64,000 nt of DNA from Thioclava marina (GTDB lineage: Bacteria; Pseudomonadota; Alphaproteobacteria; Rhodobacterales; Rhodobacteraceae), in contig NZ_MPZS01000001.1 in the NCBI RefSeq assembly GCF_002020135.1, forward strand, positions 434,001 through 498,000. Direction: 5' to 3'. Positions 41,797 through 50,934 of the stretch are shown here, piece by piece. Made by a program: the position numbers and the translations under genes. The notes under the pieces are model-generated. The model worked only from the letters and a program-made list of their open reading frames with translations. It did not search any database and was not told the DNA's origin. Within the stretch, counting starts at the first letter, position 1, and each line of letters opens with the position of its first letter.

Positions 41797-43737
41797 TCAG
41801 TCGGTACGCGCGACGGGCAGGACGATTTCGAACCGGCTGCCACGCCCGGGCGTCGAGCTCGCGGAAATCCGCCCGCCGGCGCGACTCACGAGCTGCTGGC
41901 TGATCGACAGGCCCAGCCCCGTGCCCTGCGCCTGCTTGGTGGTGAAGAACGGGTCGAAGATGCGCGGCAGCACCGACGGGTCGATGCCGGTGCCGGTATC
42001 CTCGACGCTCAGGATGACCTCGCCGGACGCCTCGGTCGTGGCCACGCGAAGTGTCCCGCCGCCGGGCATGGCGTGGACTGCGTTCAGGATCAGGTTGACG
42101 ACGACTTGCTGCAATTCTGTCCGCGACATGTGCACTTGCGACGTGCACTTGGTCTCAACAATGCTGGTGATGCCCGCCGCTTGAATCTGGTGCCGGGTCA
42201 AGACAAGGCAATCTCGGGCCACTTGCGACAGGTCCACCAACCTGTCGGCGCCGGAATATTCCTCTGGCCGCGCGAAATGCAGCAGCTTCGAGACGATGAC
42301 GCCGATGCGATAGACCTGATCGTCGATCAGGCGGAACTCCTCTTCGGCCCGGCGCCCGTCTTCTCCAAGGTTGCTGCGCGCAAGGTCCAGATTGCCCTGG
42401 ATCACCGCGACCGGGTTGTTGATTTCATGCGCGACAGAAGCGGTGATCTCGCCCACAGCGGCCAGTTTCTCGGATATGATCAGGCGTTCGGTGGTCTGTT
42501 CCAGTCGCTGGTTGGCCTCGCGCAATTCGCGGGTGCGCTCGTCCACGCGATGCTCCAGCGTCTCGCCCCATTGTCGCAGCTCGCGGTCGCGTTGTTCGAG
42601 CCGGTCGAGCAGGCTGTCGAAATGTCGCGCGACCTGTGCGATCTCGCCATCCATATCGACCGGTGCGTTGCGCGCGCCCAGATCGCCGCTTTCGACCCGG
42701 TCGATGGTGCGGGTCATCCCTTCGAGAGGGCGAAAGATATGCCCCGCCCACCGCAGGAAAACAGGAACCGACGCCAGCGCGATGAACAGGAATGCCAAGC
42801 TCAGCGTGATGACCGAATTGCGCTTGGCCGCGCTGAAGGGCGTTTCGAGAAAGCCGACATAAAGCATCCCGACCGGCGTTCCGAAACTGTCGCGAATAGG
42901 TTCGTAGGCCGAGATATACCAGTCATTGACGACAAAGGCGCGATCCAGCCAGATACGGCCTTCGCCCAGAACCTGCGCGCGGACCTCGGCAGAGACCCGG
43001 GTTCCCAGCGCGCGGACATTCTCGAACAGGCGGACATTGGTGGAAATGCGCACGTCATCCAGAAACAGCGTCGCGGTGCCCTGGCTGCCCTCGGGCAGGC
43101 TTTCGGCGCGGTAGACAAGCGCGTTGATCGTATCGATGAAGCCGAGGTTTCGGTTCAGCAGGACGCCTCCCGCCAACGCTGCCCGCGTTCCGTCCGGAAG
43201 GGTCAGCGGCGCGGCTGAATGAATGACCATGCCGCGCGCCTCGACGGTGCGCTCCGTGGGCACCGCGCCGCGGGTGGGGACCAGGGGAATTTCGGCTCGC
43301 GTAGCCAGGCCGGGGGATAGCCCTGCCAGCATGTCCGCATCGAACACGTCGATCGTGCTTTGCCACTTCCCGTCAAGCGCATCTCGGATGACAGGCCAGG
43401 TCGTGTCGCGCGTGACATGCAGGAAATCGAGCCCGAGCCGAGCGCGCTCCTGCTCCAGGAAGGCGTCGATTGTACCGCCGTCGAGCGCGGTTTGCATCGC
43501 CACAGAGCGCGCGACGGCATCGACTCGCTCACCAGAGGTTTCGATCAGCCGTCCGAGGTATTGATCCGCGATGGTCAGGTCGCCGGTGACCTTGTTGAGC
43601 AGGATTGCGTCCACCTTGCCCGACCAGCGCCAGACGGTGCCGCCCAGCAGAACCGGCAAGAGCACCAGCATCGGCAGCAGCGCGATCACCAGGAGGCGCA
43701 CCCGGACGGACCGCAAGGCCTTGGGCAGGCGCGACAT
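41797..43737 (-). CDS. Membrane sensor histidine kinase (DctB/NtrB-like)
   Basis: A 646-residue kinase with an N-terminal membrane helix (LLVIALLPMLVLLPVLLGG), a periplasmic Cache-like sensor of about 270 residues, a second helix (SVITLSLAFLFIALASVPVF), HAMP, a coiled coil, the phospho-acceptor block ASVAHEINNPVAVIQ and an ATPase domain with NLILNAVHAM, DTGTGI, FDPFFTTK and GTGLGLSI motifs. The ATG at 43737 follows a GTG at 43740, and the upstream regulator stop at 43741 touches it, so the pair is coupled. A small carboxylate sensed in the periplasm is plausible given the adjacent OFA transporter. Confidence 0.92.
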   Translation of the reverse strand: MSRLPKALRSVRVRLLVIALLPMLVLLPVLLGGTVWRWSGKVDAILLNKVTGDLTIADQYLGRLIETSGERVDAVARSVAMQTALDGGTIDAFLEQERARLGLDFLHVTRDTTWPVIRDALDGKWQSTIDVFDADMLAGLSPGLATRAEIPLVPTRGAVPTERTVEARGMVIHSAAPLTLPDGTRAALAGGVLLNRNLGFIDTINALVYRAESLPEGSQGTATLFLDDVRISTNVRLFENVRALGTRVSAEVRAQVLGEGRIWLDRAFVVNDWYISAYEPIRDSFGTPVGMLYVGFLETPFSAAKRNSVITLSLAFLFIALASVPVFLRWAGHIFRPLEGMTRTIDRVESGDLGARNAPVDMDGEIAQVARHFDSLLDRLEQRDRELRQWGETLEHRVDERTRELREANQRLEQTTERLIISEKLAAVGEITASVAHEINNPVAVIQGNLDLARSNLGEDGRRAEEEFRLIDDQVYRIGVIVSKLLHFARPEEYSGADRLVDLSQVARDCLVLTRHQIQAAGITSIVETKCTSQVHMSRTELQQVVVNLILNAVHAMPGGGTLRVATTEASGEVILSVEDTGTGIDPSVLPRIFDPFFTTKQAQGTGLGLSISQQLVSRAGGRISASSTPGRGSRFEIVLPVARTD

Positions 43738-43740
43738 CAC

Positions 43741-45093
43741 CTACAGCCCCCAAGTCGCACATTTTCGGTCAATCGTCTTGCGCGAGACACCCAATCGCCG
43801 CGCGGCCTCGGCCCGGTTGCCGCCAAGCGCCTCGAGAGCACGAAGAATTTCGCGCTTTTCCATCTCCTCCAGTGGCGCAATTTCACCTGGCGCAACGGCG
43901 TGCCCGAGCGTTTCCAGCGGGAACCGCCCAAAGATCAGCGCCCGTTCGACGAAATTGTGCAGCTCGCGAATATTTCCGGGCCAGTCATGGCGCAGCATGG
44001 CAGACCGCACGGCAGAGGTCATCTCGACCATCGGAAGGTTGAGCGCTGCCGCGATCTCGGCCTGGAACAGCTCGGCGAGGTCCAGAACATCGGTGCCGCG
44101 ATCCTTGAGGGGAGGCATGGCCACGTCGATGACGTTGATGCGAAACAGCAGGTCCTCGCGGAAATGACCCGCCTGCACGGCCTTTTGCAGCGATTTGCTG
44201 GACGCGATGACAAAGCGCAGGTCCAATTGCACGTCGCGCCCGGTGCCGATGGGTCGGATCACGCCGTCTTCGAGCACGCGCAGAAGCGCTGTCTGCGCGT
44301 TTGCGCTCAACTCGCTGACATCGTCAAGGAAAACGGTCCCGCCGGAAGCCTGCGCGAGCAAACCCTCGCGCCCGCCCTGTGCGCCAGGAAAGGCCCCGGC
44401 TCCATGACCGAACAATTCGTACTCGATCATGTCGGCCGGAATCGCGCCGCACTGGATCGCGACGAACGGGGATGCGCCGCGCCCGGACTGACCATGCAGA
44501 TGGCGCGCGGCGACCTCCTTGCCCGACCCGGATGGCCCCGTGATCAGCACCGGCGTGGACAGTGGTGCCACGCGCTCCAGCAGCGCACGGACCTCGGCAA
44601 TGACAGGCGAGGCCCCGATCAGCTCCTTGCGGCGATTGCCGCTGGCGACGGTATCCAGCTCCCGCCGCAAAAGCGCGTTTTCGCGTTTCAACTGCGCCAG
44701 TTGCAGACATTTGCGCAACGCGTTCAGGATCTGGTTCGACCGGAAGGGTTTGACCAGGAAGTCCGAGGCTCCCGCACGCATCGCGTCGATCGCCGTCTGC
44801 AGGTCCGCGTAGGCCGTGATCAGGATCGTGTCGGTAAAGCCGCCCTTGGAGCGCTGTTCCTGAAGCCAGTCGAGGCCTTTCTGCCCTGGCATGATATTGT
44901 CGAGCACCATTACGTCGTATTGGCGCGCCGCCAGCATCGCTTCGGCGGCGCGGGTATCTTCTGCACTGTCGACATGTCTTGAGAGAGGATGCAGCGTGTT
45001 CACAAGGAAATGCCGCATCCCCGGCTCGTCATCAACGATAAGGATACGAGCCGCCCTGAGCGGATCGGTCCCGTCTCCGGGCGCTTGCAGCAT
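43741..45093 (-). CDS. NtrC-family response regulator with variant GAFTGA loop
   Basis: A 450-residue regulator: receiver domain (acidic pair DD21-22, phospho-Asp65 in VMVLDN, Lys in FLVKPF), AAA+ domain (Walker A GPSGSGKE at 186-193) and a Fis-type HTH (NRAEAARRLGVSRKTIDRKC). The sigma-54-contacting loop reads GAFPGA (residues 233-238) instead of GAFTGA, and Walker B is FLDDV, Asp replacing the usual Glu. Either change can reduce sigma-54 activation in studied proteins, so it may work at sigma-70 promoters or be impaired. GGGAGG 5 bases before the ATG at 45093 fixes the start. Confidence 0.9.
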   Translation of the reverse strand: MLQAPGDGTDPLRAARILIVDDEPGMRHFLVNTLHPLSRHVDSAEDTRAAEAMLAARQYDVMVLDNIMPGQKGLDWLQEQRSKGGFTDTILITAYADLQTAIDAMRAGASDFLVKPFRSNQILNALRKCLQLAQLKRENALLRRELDTVASGNRRKELIGASPVIAEVRALLERVAPLSTPVLITGPSGSGKEVAARHLHGQSGRGASPFVAIQCGAIPADMIEYELFGHGAGAFPGAQGGREGLLAQASGGTVFLDDVSELSANAQTALLRVLEDGVIRPIGTGRDVQLDLRFVIASSKSLQKAVQAGHFREDLLFRINVIDVAMPPLKDRGTDVLDLAELFQAEIAAALNLPMVEMTSAVRSAMLRHDWPGNIRELHNFVERALIFGRFPLETLGHAVAPGEIAPLEEMEKREILRALEALGGNRAEAARRLGVSRKTIDRKCATWGL

Positions 45094-45865
45094 GAACACC
45101 TCCCAGTTGCTGCGGTCAGAAGACTATGCAAAGTCCTGCAAACTCTCCCGCACAGTGTATCCCTTGCGCCAAGCGGCCAGAAATTCAAGGCTGGCATTAC
45201 TTTTTTCAAGGGCGCCTTGAATGGAGAGCTTTACTTTCCGCAGCGAAAGTCGGCTTCGGCACACCGCGCTTCGGAAATCCAGGACAACGAGAAAGACCGC
45301 TTCGATCCGCTTGCGTCTGGTCCTCTGATCAAGGGAGCCTATCAAGCGCCAGGTGCCGCGCTCGCTGAAGTCCGTTTCGAACCGACGAAGCTTGTGAGGA
45401 AGGGGATTTGTGCGCGCCGGTTCCGGTTCAGTTTGGAGCGTTTCGCGGGAAGGTTTCTGTGGCGCGCCCAAGCGGGTTGCCCCCCTCTCTCGTCGACGCC
45501 CCTCGGCGTGGTATCTTGCTCACGCGGCTCACTGGATGTTGGTCTCGCGCTATGCGCCGATACCGGCACCGGGAGCACGACCGCGCGAATAAAGCGCTCT
45601 TCACGAGCCTCGAGACTGTCTTGGCCCAGCTGACGGGCGCTCCCAAGCCAGTCGAATTTCTCTGCCTGCTCAGCGAAACCGCCACACTCGCGAACGCCAA
45701 GCGGATCGCTAACTCTCGACTGCCCGGACGTGATGCGCGACGAGATCGCGCAGCGGATCGACGGGAGCCGCACCGACCGTGACGACGAAGGCGTTGCAAG
45801 CGCTTTGCTCAGGAAACCGGCCAACATCAACGAAGGCTGACGGCCCTAAATCACAGGAAAGACAC
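45094..45865. other. Degenerate region with possible gene relics
   Basis: About 770 bases without a convincing intact gene. Plus-strand pieces around 45550-45840 read protein-like in two frames (RANKALFTSLETVLAQLTGA, VEFLCLLSETATLANAKRIA; then, shifted, DVMRDEIAQRIDGSRTDRDD, ending at a TGA at 45837-45839), which suggests a frameshifted relic of an unidentified small gene. The left part must contain the promoter of the two-component operon. No terminal repeats or tRNA were seen. Confidence 0.4.
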
Positions 45866-45900
45866 AGAAAAAGGGCGCGGTGCATTCCGCGCCCTTTTCC
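45866..45900 (-). terminator. Strong bidirectional terminator downstream of the MotB-like gene
   Basis: AAAAGGGCGCGG / CCGCGCCCTTTT, a 12-bp stem with a 6-base loop, T-run on both strands (minus-strand tail TTTTTCTG). It lies about 130 bases after the stop of the minus-strand gene at 46032. Confidence 0.85.
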
Positions 45901-46031
45901 GTTCTCATTGGCATGGTCGGCGAGGCCGAGAGGAGCCTGCGGGATCAAGCCATTTGCCCCCCGATTGCGGCAGCGGAGCCTTTCAGCTGAACACGATCGG
46001 TCGCGCAGCGCCCCCTGCCCCGACCTCCGCC

Positions 46032-47423
46032 TTAGCGCTCGGTCAGCTTCAGTTCGATCCGGCGGTTCTTGGCGCGTGCCTCGGGCGTGTCGGCGGTATC
46101 GACGGGATCGTATTGGCCGAAGCCTGCCGCCGCGAGCCGTTCGGGCGGGAAGCCCAAAGCCTCGACCATGTATTTCACCACGGAGAGCGCGCGGGCCTGG
46201 CTGAGTTCCCAGTTATCCTTGAACTCTCCCTGACCCGAGAGCGGCGTCGCGTCGGTATGACCGTCGACGCGGATGATCCAGGGGATGTCCTTCGGGATCT
46301 CGCCGCTGAGCTGATCGAGCAACCCCGTCACCTGCTTGATCTGCGCGCGGCCCGCATCCGAGAGCGTGGCGGAGGCGGGCGCGAAGAGCACCTCGGAGGA
46401 GAAGACGAAGCGGTCGCCCTCGACCTTCACGCCTTCCTTGCCGCGCAGAAGCTGCGACAGGCGGCCGAAGAACTCCGAACGGTAATTCTGCAGATCCTTC
46501 GCCTCGGCCTCGGCCTTCTTGCGCGCAGCCTCCTCGAGATCGGCGCGTTTCTTTTCCTCGGCGGCGGCCCGCGCGAGGGCGGCGTTGAGCTGCTGGCCGA
46601 GATTGTCGATCTGGACCTTGGCCTCGGAATCCTTCTGCTGCGCCTCGTCGAGCACGTTTTGCAGCTGCGCGAGCTGGCTGCGCAGCGCCGCGACCTGCTG
46701 GTTCAAAAGCGCCACCTTCTTCGCCGCATCGTCCGAGATCTGCGTCTGTTTCTCGAGCGCCTGCTGAGCGGTGAGCTTCAGCGCAGCCTGTTTTTCGGCC
46801 TCGGAGAGCTGCTGGTCGAGCTGGGCTTGCAGATCCTTCTTCGCGACCTGGGCAGCGGCCAGAAGGGTCAGCGTGTCCTCGGCCTGCTTGCGCGCCTCTT
46901 CGAGCTGAAGCGTCATCGCCGCGACCTCTTCGCCCGATTTCGTCAGCTTGTCGCGCAGATCGGCGATGGTTTCCTTGCTCAGCCGGATCTCGTCGGCCTT
47001 GGCGCTGGCATCGGCCTGCGCGGCATTGCGTTCCCCGATCAGCTGGGCGACGCGGGCCTCGAACTCGGTGATCTTCTGGTTGGCGGTATCGAGCGCTGCC
47101 TGCCGCGTCTCGAGTTGCGAGGTGAGCGTGGCAATCAGGGTCTGCTGCTGATCGGCCTTGTCCCGCGCATTCTCAAGCTGCCCCGTCAGCGTCTGGCTCC
47201 GGGTCTGTTCGAGCGACAGCGCCCGGGCGAGGTTCGCGACCTGCTCGTTGAGCGCGGTCAACTCGCCTTCCTTCGTGGTCAGCGTGTCGCGCAGCACCGA
47301 TTGCACGATCATGAAGATCGACAGCACGAACATCAGCACCAGCAGGAGCGCCGTCATCGCATCGACGAAGCCGGGCCAGATATTCGTGGAAAAACGGCCG
47401 GAGTTGCGGCGGGCAAGCGCCAT
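46032..47423 (-). CDS. MotB/OmpA-type envelope protein with long coiled coil
   Basis: A 463-residue inner-membrane protein. One N-terminal helix contains an ion-channel-type Asp (PGFVDAMTALLLVLMFVLSI, Asp21), as in MotB, TolR and ZorB proteins. It is followed by about 280 residues of coiled coil (ALSLEQTRSQTLTGQLENAR through KKRADLEEAARKKAEAEAKD) and a C-terminal OmpA-like peptidoglycan-binding domain (IIRVDGHTDATPLSGQG, NWELSQARALSVVKYM, ARAKNRRIELKL). It is paired with a MotA/ExbB-like gene 3 bases upstream. The two probably form a proton-driven stator-like complex bridging membrane and peptidoglycan. The process it drives is unknown. Confidence 0.88.
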   Translation of the reverse strand: MALARRNSGRFSTNIWPGFVDAMTALLLVLMFVLSIFMIVQSVLRDTLTTKEGELTALNEQVANLARALSLEQTRSQTLTGQLENARDKADQQQTLIATLTSQLETRQAALDTANQKITEFEARVAQLIGERNAAQADASAKADEIRLSKETIADLRDKLTKSGEEVAAMTLQLEEARKQAEDTLTLLAAAQVAKKDLQAQLDQQLSEAEKQAALKLTAQQALEKQTQISDDAAKKVALLNQQVAALRSQLAQLQNVLDEAQQKDSEAKVQIDNLGQQLNAALARAAAEEKKRADLEEAARKKAEAEAKDLQNYRSEFFGRLSQLLRGKEGVKVEGDRFVFSSEVLFAPASATLSDAGRAQIKQVTGLLDQLSGEIPKDIPWIIRVDGHTDATPLSGQGEFKDNWELSQARALSVVKYMVEALGFPPERLAAAGFGQYDPVDTADTPEARAKNRRIELKLTER

Positions 47424-47426
47424 GGA

Positions 47427-48626
47427 TCACTCCTCGATACGTGGCTTGTAGCCGAGAATGGCGCGGGTGAGAGCCGCGAAATCGTGGCGCAGATCGGCCA
47501 TGCTTTCCTGCCGGCCCGCCGAGATTTCCTCGAGCATCCGCATCATCTGCTGATCGATCGAGCGCAACCGCATCCGCGTCTCCATCAGCGCCTCGGCCTC
47601 GGGCGCGCCTTCTTCGGTGCGCGCGGCCAGCCGGTCGAGCGAGGCGATCAGCCGCTCCTGCCCGTCGGCCATTATCTGCAACGCATTCTGCTGACGCGCG
47701 CGGGCATCCATCTCGGCGCCGAGCCGCTCGGACAGGTCGTGGATCGCGTTCGACAGATGGGCAATGCGCGCCTCGGTCTGCACGCGCCCCGCATCCGAGC
47801 GCACGAAGAGCGTCTGGATCTGCTCCATCTGCTCGGCCATGTGATCGAGCACGCCCGCGACCATCGAACCCTCGCCATCGCCCCCTTCGAGCGCGGTAAA
47901 GGACAGCCGGGTGATCGAGGAAATCCATTCCTCCAGCTCGCGGTAGAACCGGTTCTGGCCGTGGCTGACGAACAGCTCCAGCAGCCCCACCACCAGCGAG
48001 CCCGCAAGCCCCAGAAGCGAAGAGGAGAACGCCGTGCCCATGCCGCCGAGCTGCGCCTCGAGCCCGGTCATCAGATTGTCGAAGACGCCCATCGCGCTGT
48101 CGCCCTCTTTCGGGGCGAGGGCGCGGATCGTCTCGACCACCGCGGGCACCGTGGTCGCAAGCCCGTAGAAGGTGCCCAGCAGGCCGAGGAAGATCAGAAG
48201 GCCCGCGATATAGCGGGTGATGTCGCGCGCCTCGTCGATCCGGGTCGCAACGGATTCGAGGATCGAGCGGCCAGAGGAGGAGGACACCGCGCGCCGCGCT
48301 TCGCGCGAGCCAAGAAGGGCCGCGAGCGGCGCCAGCACGGAAGGTGCGCGCACCTGCGGGCGGCCGGGGCGGTCGGCGGCGAAGCTCTCGATCCAGTTCA
48401 CCGCCTGCACCAGTTGCACCACCTGCCAGAAACAGGCGAGGATGCCAAAGACGAAGACGGCGGCGATCACCCCGTTGAGCCAGGGATTTGCTAGGAAAAT
48501 CGGGAAGATGCGCGAATAGGCGAAATAGCCTCCGGCCCCCACGAGCCCGAGCACCAGCAACATCAGCAGCACCTGCCGTACGGGTTGCGAAAATTGCGGC
48601 TCTAGCCGGATCGGCTCTTGCATCAT
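47427..48626 (-). CDS. MotA/TolQ/ExbB-type proton channel protein
   Basis: A 399-residue membrane protein. The MotA/TolQ/ExbB core is visible as two helix blocks, ITRYIAGLLIFLGLLGTFYG and GMGTAFSSSLLGLAGSLVVG, preceded by two N-terminal helices (LLMLLVLGLVGAGGYFAYS, LNGVIAAVFVFGILACFWQ). The last 170 residues form a helical, coiled-coil cytoplasmic tail (TEARIAHLSNAIHDLSERLG, LRSIDQQMMRMLEEI). It partners the MotB/OmpA-like protein encoded 3 bases downstream. The overall plan resembles ZorA of Zorya defence, but the tail is shorter and no zorC, D or E is near, so a housekeeping envelope role is favoured. Confidence 0.88.
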   Translation of the reverse strand: MMQEPIRLEPQFSQPVRQVLLMLLVLGLVGAGGYFAYSRIFPIFLANPWLNGVIAAVFVFGILACFWQVVQLVQAVNWIESFAADRPGRPQVRAPSVLAPLAALLGSREARRAVSSSSGRSILESVATRIDEARDITRYIAGLLIFLGLLGTFYGLATTVPAVVETIRALAPKEGDSAMGVFDNLMTGLEAQLGGMGTAFSSSLLGLAGSLVVGLLELFVSHGQNRFYRELEEWISSITRLSFTALEGGDGEGSMVAGVLDHMAEQMEQIQTLFVRSDAGRVQTEARIAHLSNAIHDLSERLGAEMDARARQQNALQIMADGQERLIASLDRLAARTEEGAPEAEALMETRMRLRSIDQQMMRMLEEISAGRQESMADLRHDFAALTRAILGYKPRIEE

Positions 48627-48682
48627 TGCCCCTCTTGCCTGTTTGGCCAGAGCCTAGCGGGGGCTTCGCATTTCGCCAAGGC

Positions 48683-49231
48683 CTATCGCGACAGTTCACG
48701 AACCCGTGCCGCCAGCGCATCAAGATGCGGATCGGGAATCCCCAATTCGTGCAGATGTGCCGCCGTATTGAACAGATAGTCGCGATTCGGCCCGCGCCCG
48801 CCATGTGCCTGCGAGATGATCGCGGCCTGCTCGTCATGGGTCAGCCCGCCGCAATACTGGTCATGGTGGCGGTCGATCACGTAGGTCACCGCCTCGACCC
48901 GCCGTCCGTCCGCCAGATCGAGCGCCACGCGGGTCTCCAGATAGGCCGAGGTTACCAGCTCGCGCTTGCGCAGATAGGCCATCACCTCGGCCTCCTGCCC
49001 CGCGCGGACCGAAAAGGCGAGCCCCGCGCAATCGCCCTGCCCCGCATCGAGCGCCAGCACCAGACCCGGCGCCTCGGGCGTTCCGCGATGCACGAGCGAA
49101 CGCAGGCAGAAGCTGCGCTCCCAGCCCGGCGCGCGGGCGAGAACCCGTTCAGCCGGGTCAAACCCCGGATCCCAGATCAGCGAGCCATAGCCGAAGATCC
49201 AGATCGTTTCGTCGTGTGACTGGTCCTGCAT
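48683..49231 (-). CDS. ChaC-type gamma-glutamylcyclotransferase
   Basis: A 182-residue enzyme with the glycine-rich substrate loop IWIFGYGSLIWDPGFD and the family blocks FCLRSLVHRGTPEAPGLVLA and YLRKRELVTSAYLE, where the catalytic Glu of ChaC proteins lies. ChaC enzymes cleave glutathione to 5-oxoproline and Cys-Gly. The gene is divergent from the DUF2125 gene with about 50 bases between starts, in a block conserved in Rhodobacterales. Confidence 0.9.
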   Translation of the reverse strand: MQDQSHDETIWIFGYGSLIWDPGFDPAERVLARAPGWERSFCLRSLVHRGTPEAPGLVLALDAGQGDCAGLAFSVRAGQEAEVMAYLRKRELVTSAYLETRVALDLADGRRVEAVTYVIDRHHDQYCGGLTHDEQAAIISQAHGGRGPNRDYLFNTAAHLHELGIPDPHLDALAARVRELSR

Positions 49232-49282
49232 GCGATCAGCCCTTACATGGAGGGCGAAGGATTTGCAAAGAGGCCGCGGGCA

Positions 49283-50338
49283 ATGCGCAAACTGATCTGG
49301 CTGGTGGTGATCGCGACGCTCGCCTATGCGGGCTACTGGTTCTTTGGCGCGCGCAAGATCGAGGAAGGCGCGCAGGCGATGATCGTGCAGGCGCGTTCCG
49401 AGGGCTGGGGCGATGCGCAGTCGGTGTCCCTGGCGGGTTTTCCCTCGCGCTTCGATCTGACCTTCGACAAGCCCGAGCTGCGTGACCGGAACGGCGCGTG
49501 GAGCTGGAAAGCCCCCTTCGCGCAGCTGTTCGCGCTGGGATATGCGCCCAATGAGCTGATCGCCTATCTGCCCTCGGGCCAGACGATCACCCTCGGGGAT
49601 CGGAGCTACACGCTCGACCTTGCCGATATGCGCGCCTCAACGACGGTGGGCTACTCGACCGCGCTGCCGCTCGAAGAGGCGATCGCGGTGCTGAGCAATC
49701 CGGTTCTGAAACCCGATACGGGCACCGCCCCGACGCTTGCCGCCGACCAGATCCGGCTGGCGATATCGCGTGAGGACAAGGCGCAGGGCGCGCTCAAGGG
49801 GGCCGCCGAGGCAAGCGGCCTGGTGATGCCCGCTGCCGCCTACCGGCTTGGCGCGGAGGCGGTGAACCTGACGCTGCCGCCCGATCTTGCGAAGGAACTG
49901 GCCCCCAAGGCAGGCCTGCCGGCAACCGTCGCCCGGCTGCATCTCGACGCGATCGCGGGACTGCGCGCGCCGATCACCCAGGCCGCCGCCCAGGAAGGTC
50001 TACCGGGTCTGATGACGTTCTCGGTGAGCGATCTGTCCCTGAGCTGGGGCGGCAACGATCTCTCGGCCAAGGGCGATCTGACCATCGACCCGAGCGGCTA
50101 TCCCGAAGGCACGATCATGATCCGCTCGGCCTCATGGAAAAACTGGATCGACATCGCGCGCGGGCTTGGCATGATCGGCAAGGACGAGGTGAAGGTGCTG
50201 CGCACGGTCGGCACGATGATGGCGGCCAACGACCCGGGCAATGCGCTCGAAGTGCCGATGGTTTTTCATAACGGCCTGATGAGCCTCGGGCCCATCCCGC
50301 TCGGCGCGGCCCCGCAATTCCTCGCTCAGCGGCAGTAG
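49283..50338 (+). CDS. DUF2125 family membrane-anchored protein
   Basis: A 351-residue protein with an N-terminal membrane helix or uncleaved signal (LIWLVVIATLAYAGYWFFGA) and the DUF2125 region (ARSEGWGDAQSVSLAGFPSR, FDLTFDKPELRD, SYTLDLADMRAS). It is predicted periplasmic and beta-rich. The ATG at 49283 is chosen because AGAGG precedes it and the helix then starts at residue 3. Its 3' end overlaps the convergent extensin-family gene by 13 bases. No function is known for the domain. Confidence 0.85.
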   Translation: MRKLIWLVVIATLAYAGYWFFGARKIEEGAQAMIVQARSEGWGDAQSVSLAGFPSRFDLTFDKPELRDRNGAWSWKAPFAQLFALGYAPNELIAYLPSGQTITLGDRSYTLDLADMRASTTVGYSTALPLEEAIAVLSNPVLKPDTGTAPTLAADQIRLAISREDKAQGALKGAAEASGLVMPAAAYRLGAEAVNLTLPPDLAKELAPKAGLPATVARLHLDAIAGLRAPITQAAAQEGLPGLMTFSVSDLSLSWGGNDLSAKGDLTIDPSGYPEGTIMIRSASWKNWIDIARGLGMIGKDEVKVLRTVGTMMAANDPGNALEVPMVFHNGLMSLGPIPLGAAPQFLAQRQ

Positions 50339-50934
50339 GGGCCGGAGCGATAGCTGGCCACATCGACATGGATGTGGTCCTGATGGAAACGATCCGATTT
50401 CGGCCCGAGCACAGTTCCGAACGGCCCGCAGGCCGATTTGTGCATCCGCTTGATCACCGGCCCCTTGCGCCAGTCGTTGAGCACGCTGAGCGTCGAGCCG
50501 TCGCGCAGGATCACGCCCGAGACGTCGATCGCGTTGCCCTTCGCATGTTCCGACAGTTTCGCGCCGCGCTGCGAATTGCGGCTCCGGCAGGCATAGGAGG
50601 CTGCGATGCGGATCGACTCGATTCCGCCCCCACGCTTTCCGACCGCAGGCTTGATGCCGCGATCGACCCAGCGCTTGAAGGCCTTGGCCGTGGTGCAATT
50701 GACCCGCGCGGGGCTCGTGAGGCGAATGCCGGACACGGCGGTGATCTGAACCGGATTGGCGATCCCGCAGGCACCGGCCCCATCAATCGGCGCGATCTCC
50801 TGCCCTTCGAGTCCTGCGATTCCGCAAAGCTCGCCCGAGGAGGAATAGCGCGCTGTAAGCCGCTCTTCGCCGCCCCGCCCGCAGGAGCCGAGCGCCATCA
50901 GCGCCGCGAGGCCGATGATGGGCGCGCCCCTCAT
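50326..50934 (-). CDS. Extensin-family lipoprotein
   Basis: A 202-residue protein with a lipoprotein signal (IIGLAALMALGSCG; lipobox Leu-Gly-Ser-Cys). The C-terminal domain has the extensin-like block (VNCTTAKAFKRWVDRGIKPA, YACRSRNSQRGAKLSEHAKG, AIDVSGVILRDG, HQDHIHVDVA), in which His/Asp residues resemble those of D-Ala-D-Ala-type metallopeptidases. A role in envelope or peptidoglycan maintenance is plausible but unproven. The ATG overlaps the tyrA stop (ATGA), so it is the third gene of a hisC-tyrA-extensin operon. Confidence 0.87.
   Translation of the reverse strand: MRGAPIIGLAALMALGSCGRGGEERLTARYSSSGELCGIAGLEGQEIAPIDGAGACGIANPVQITAVSGIRLTSPARVNCTTAKAFKRWVDRGIKPAVGKRGGGIESIRIAASYACRSRNSQRGAKLSEHAKGNAIDVSGVILRDGSTLSVLNDWRKGPVIKRMHKSACGPFGTVLGPKSDRFHQDHIHVDVASYRSGPYCR

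Noticed and set aside
46032-48626. Zorya anti-phage system (ZorA/ZorB)
   Set aside because: Only the MotA/MotB-like pair is present; the ZorA-type tail is short and no ZorC, ZorD or ZorE gene is nearby. The neighbours are conserved housekeeping genes.
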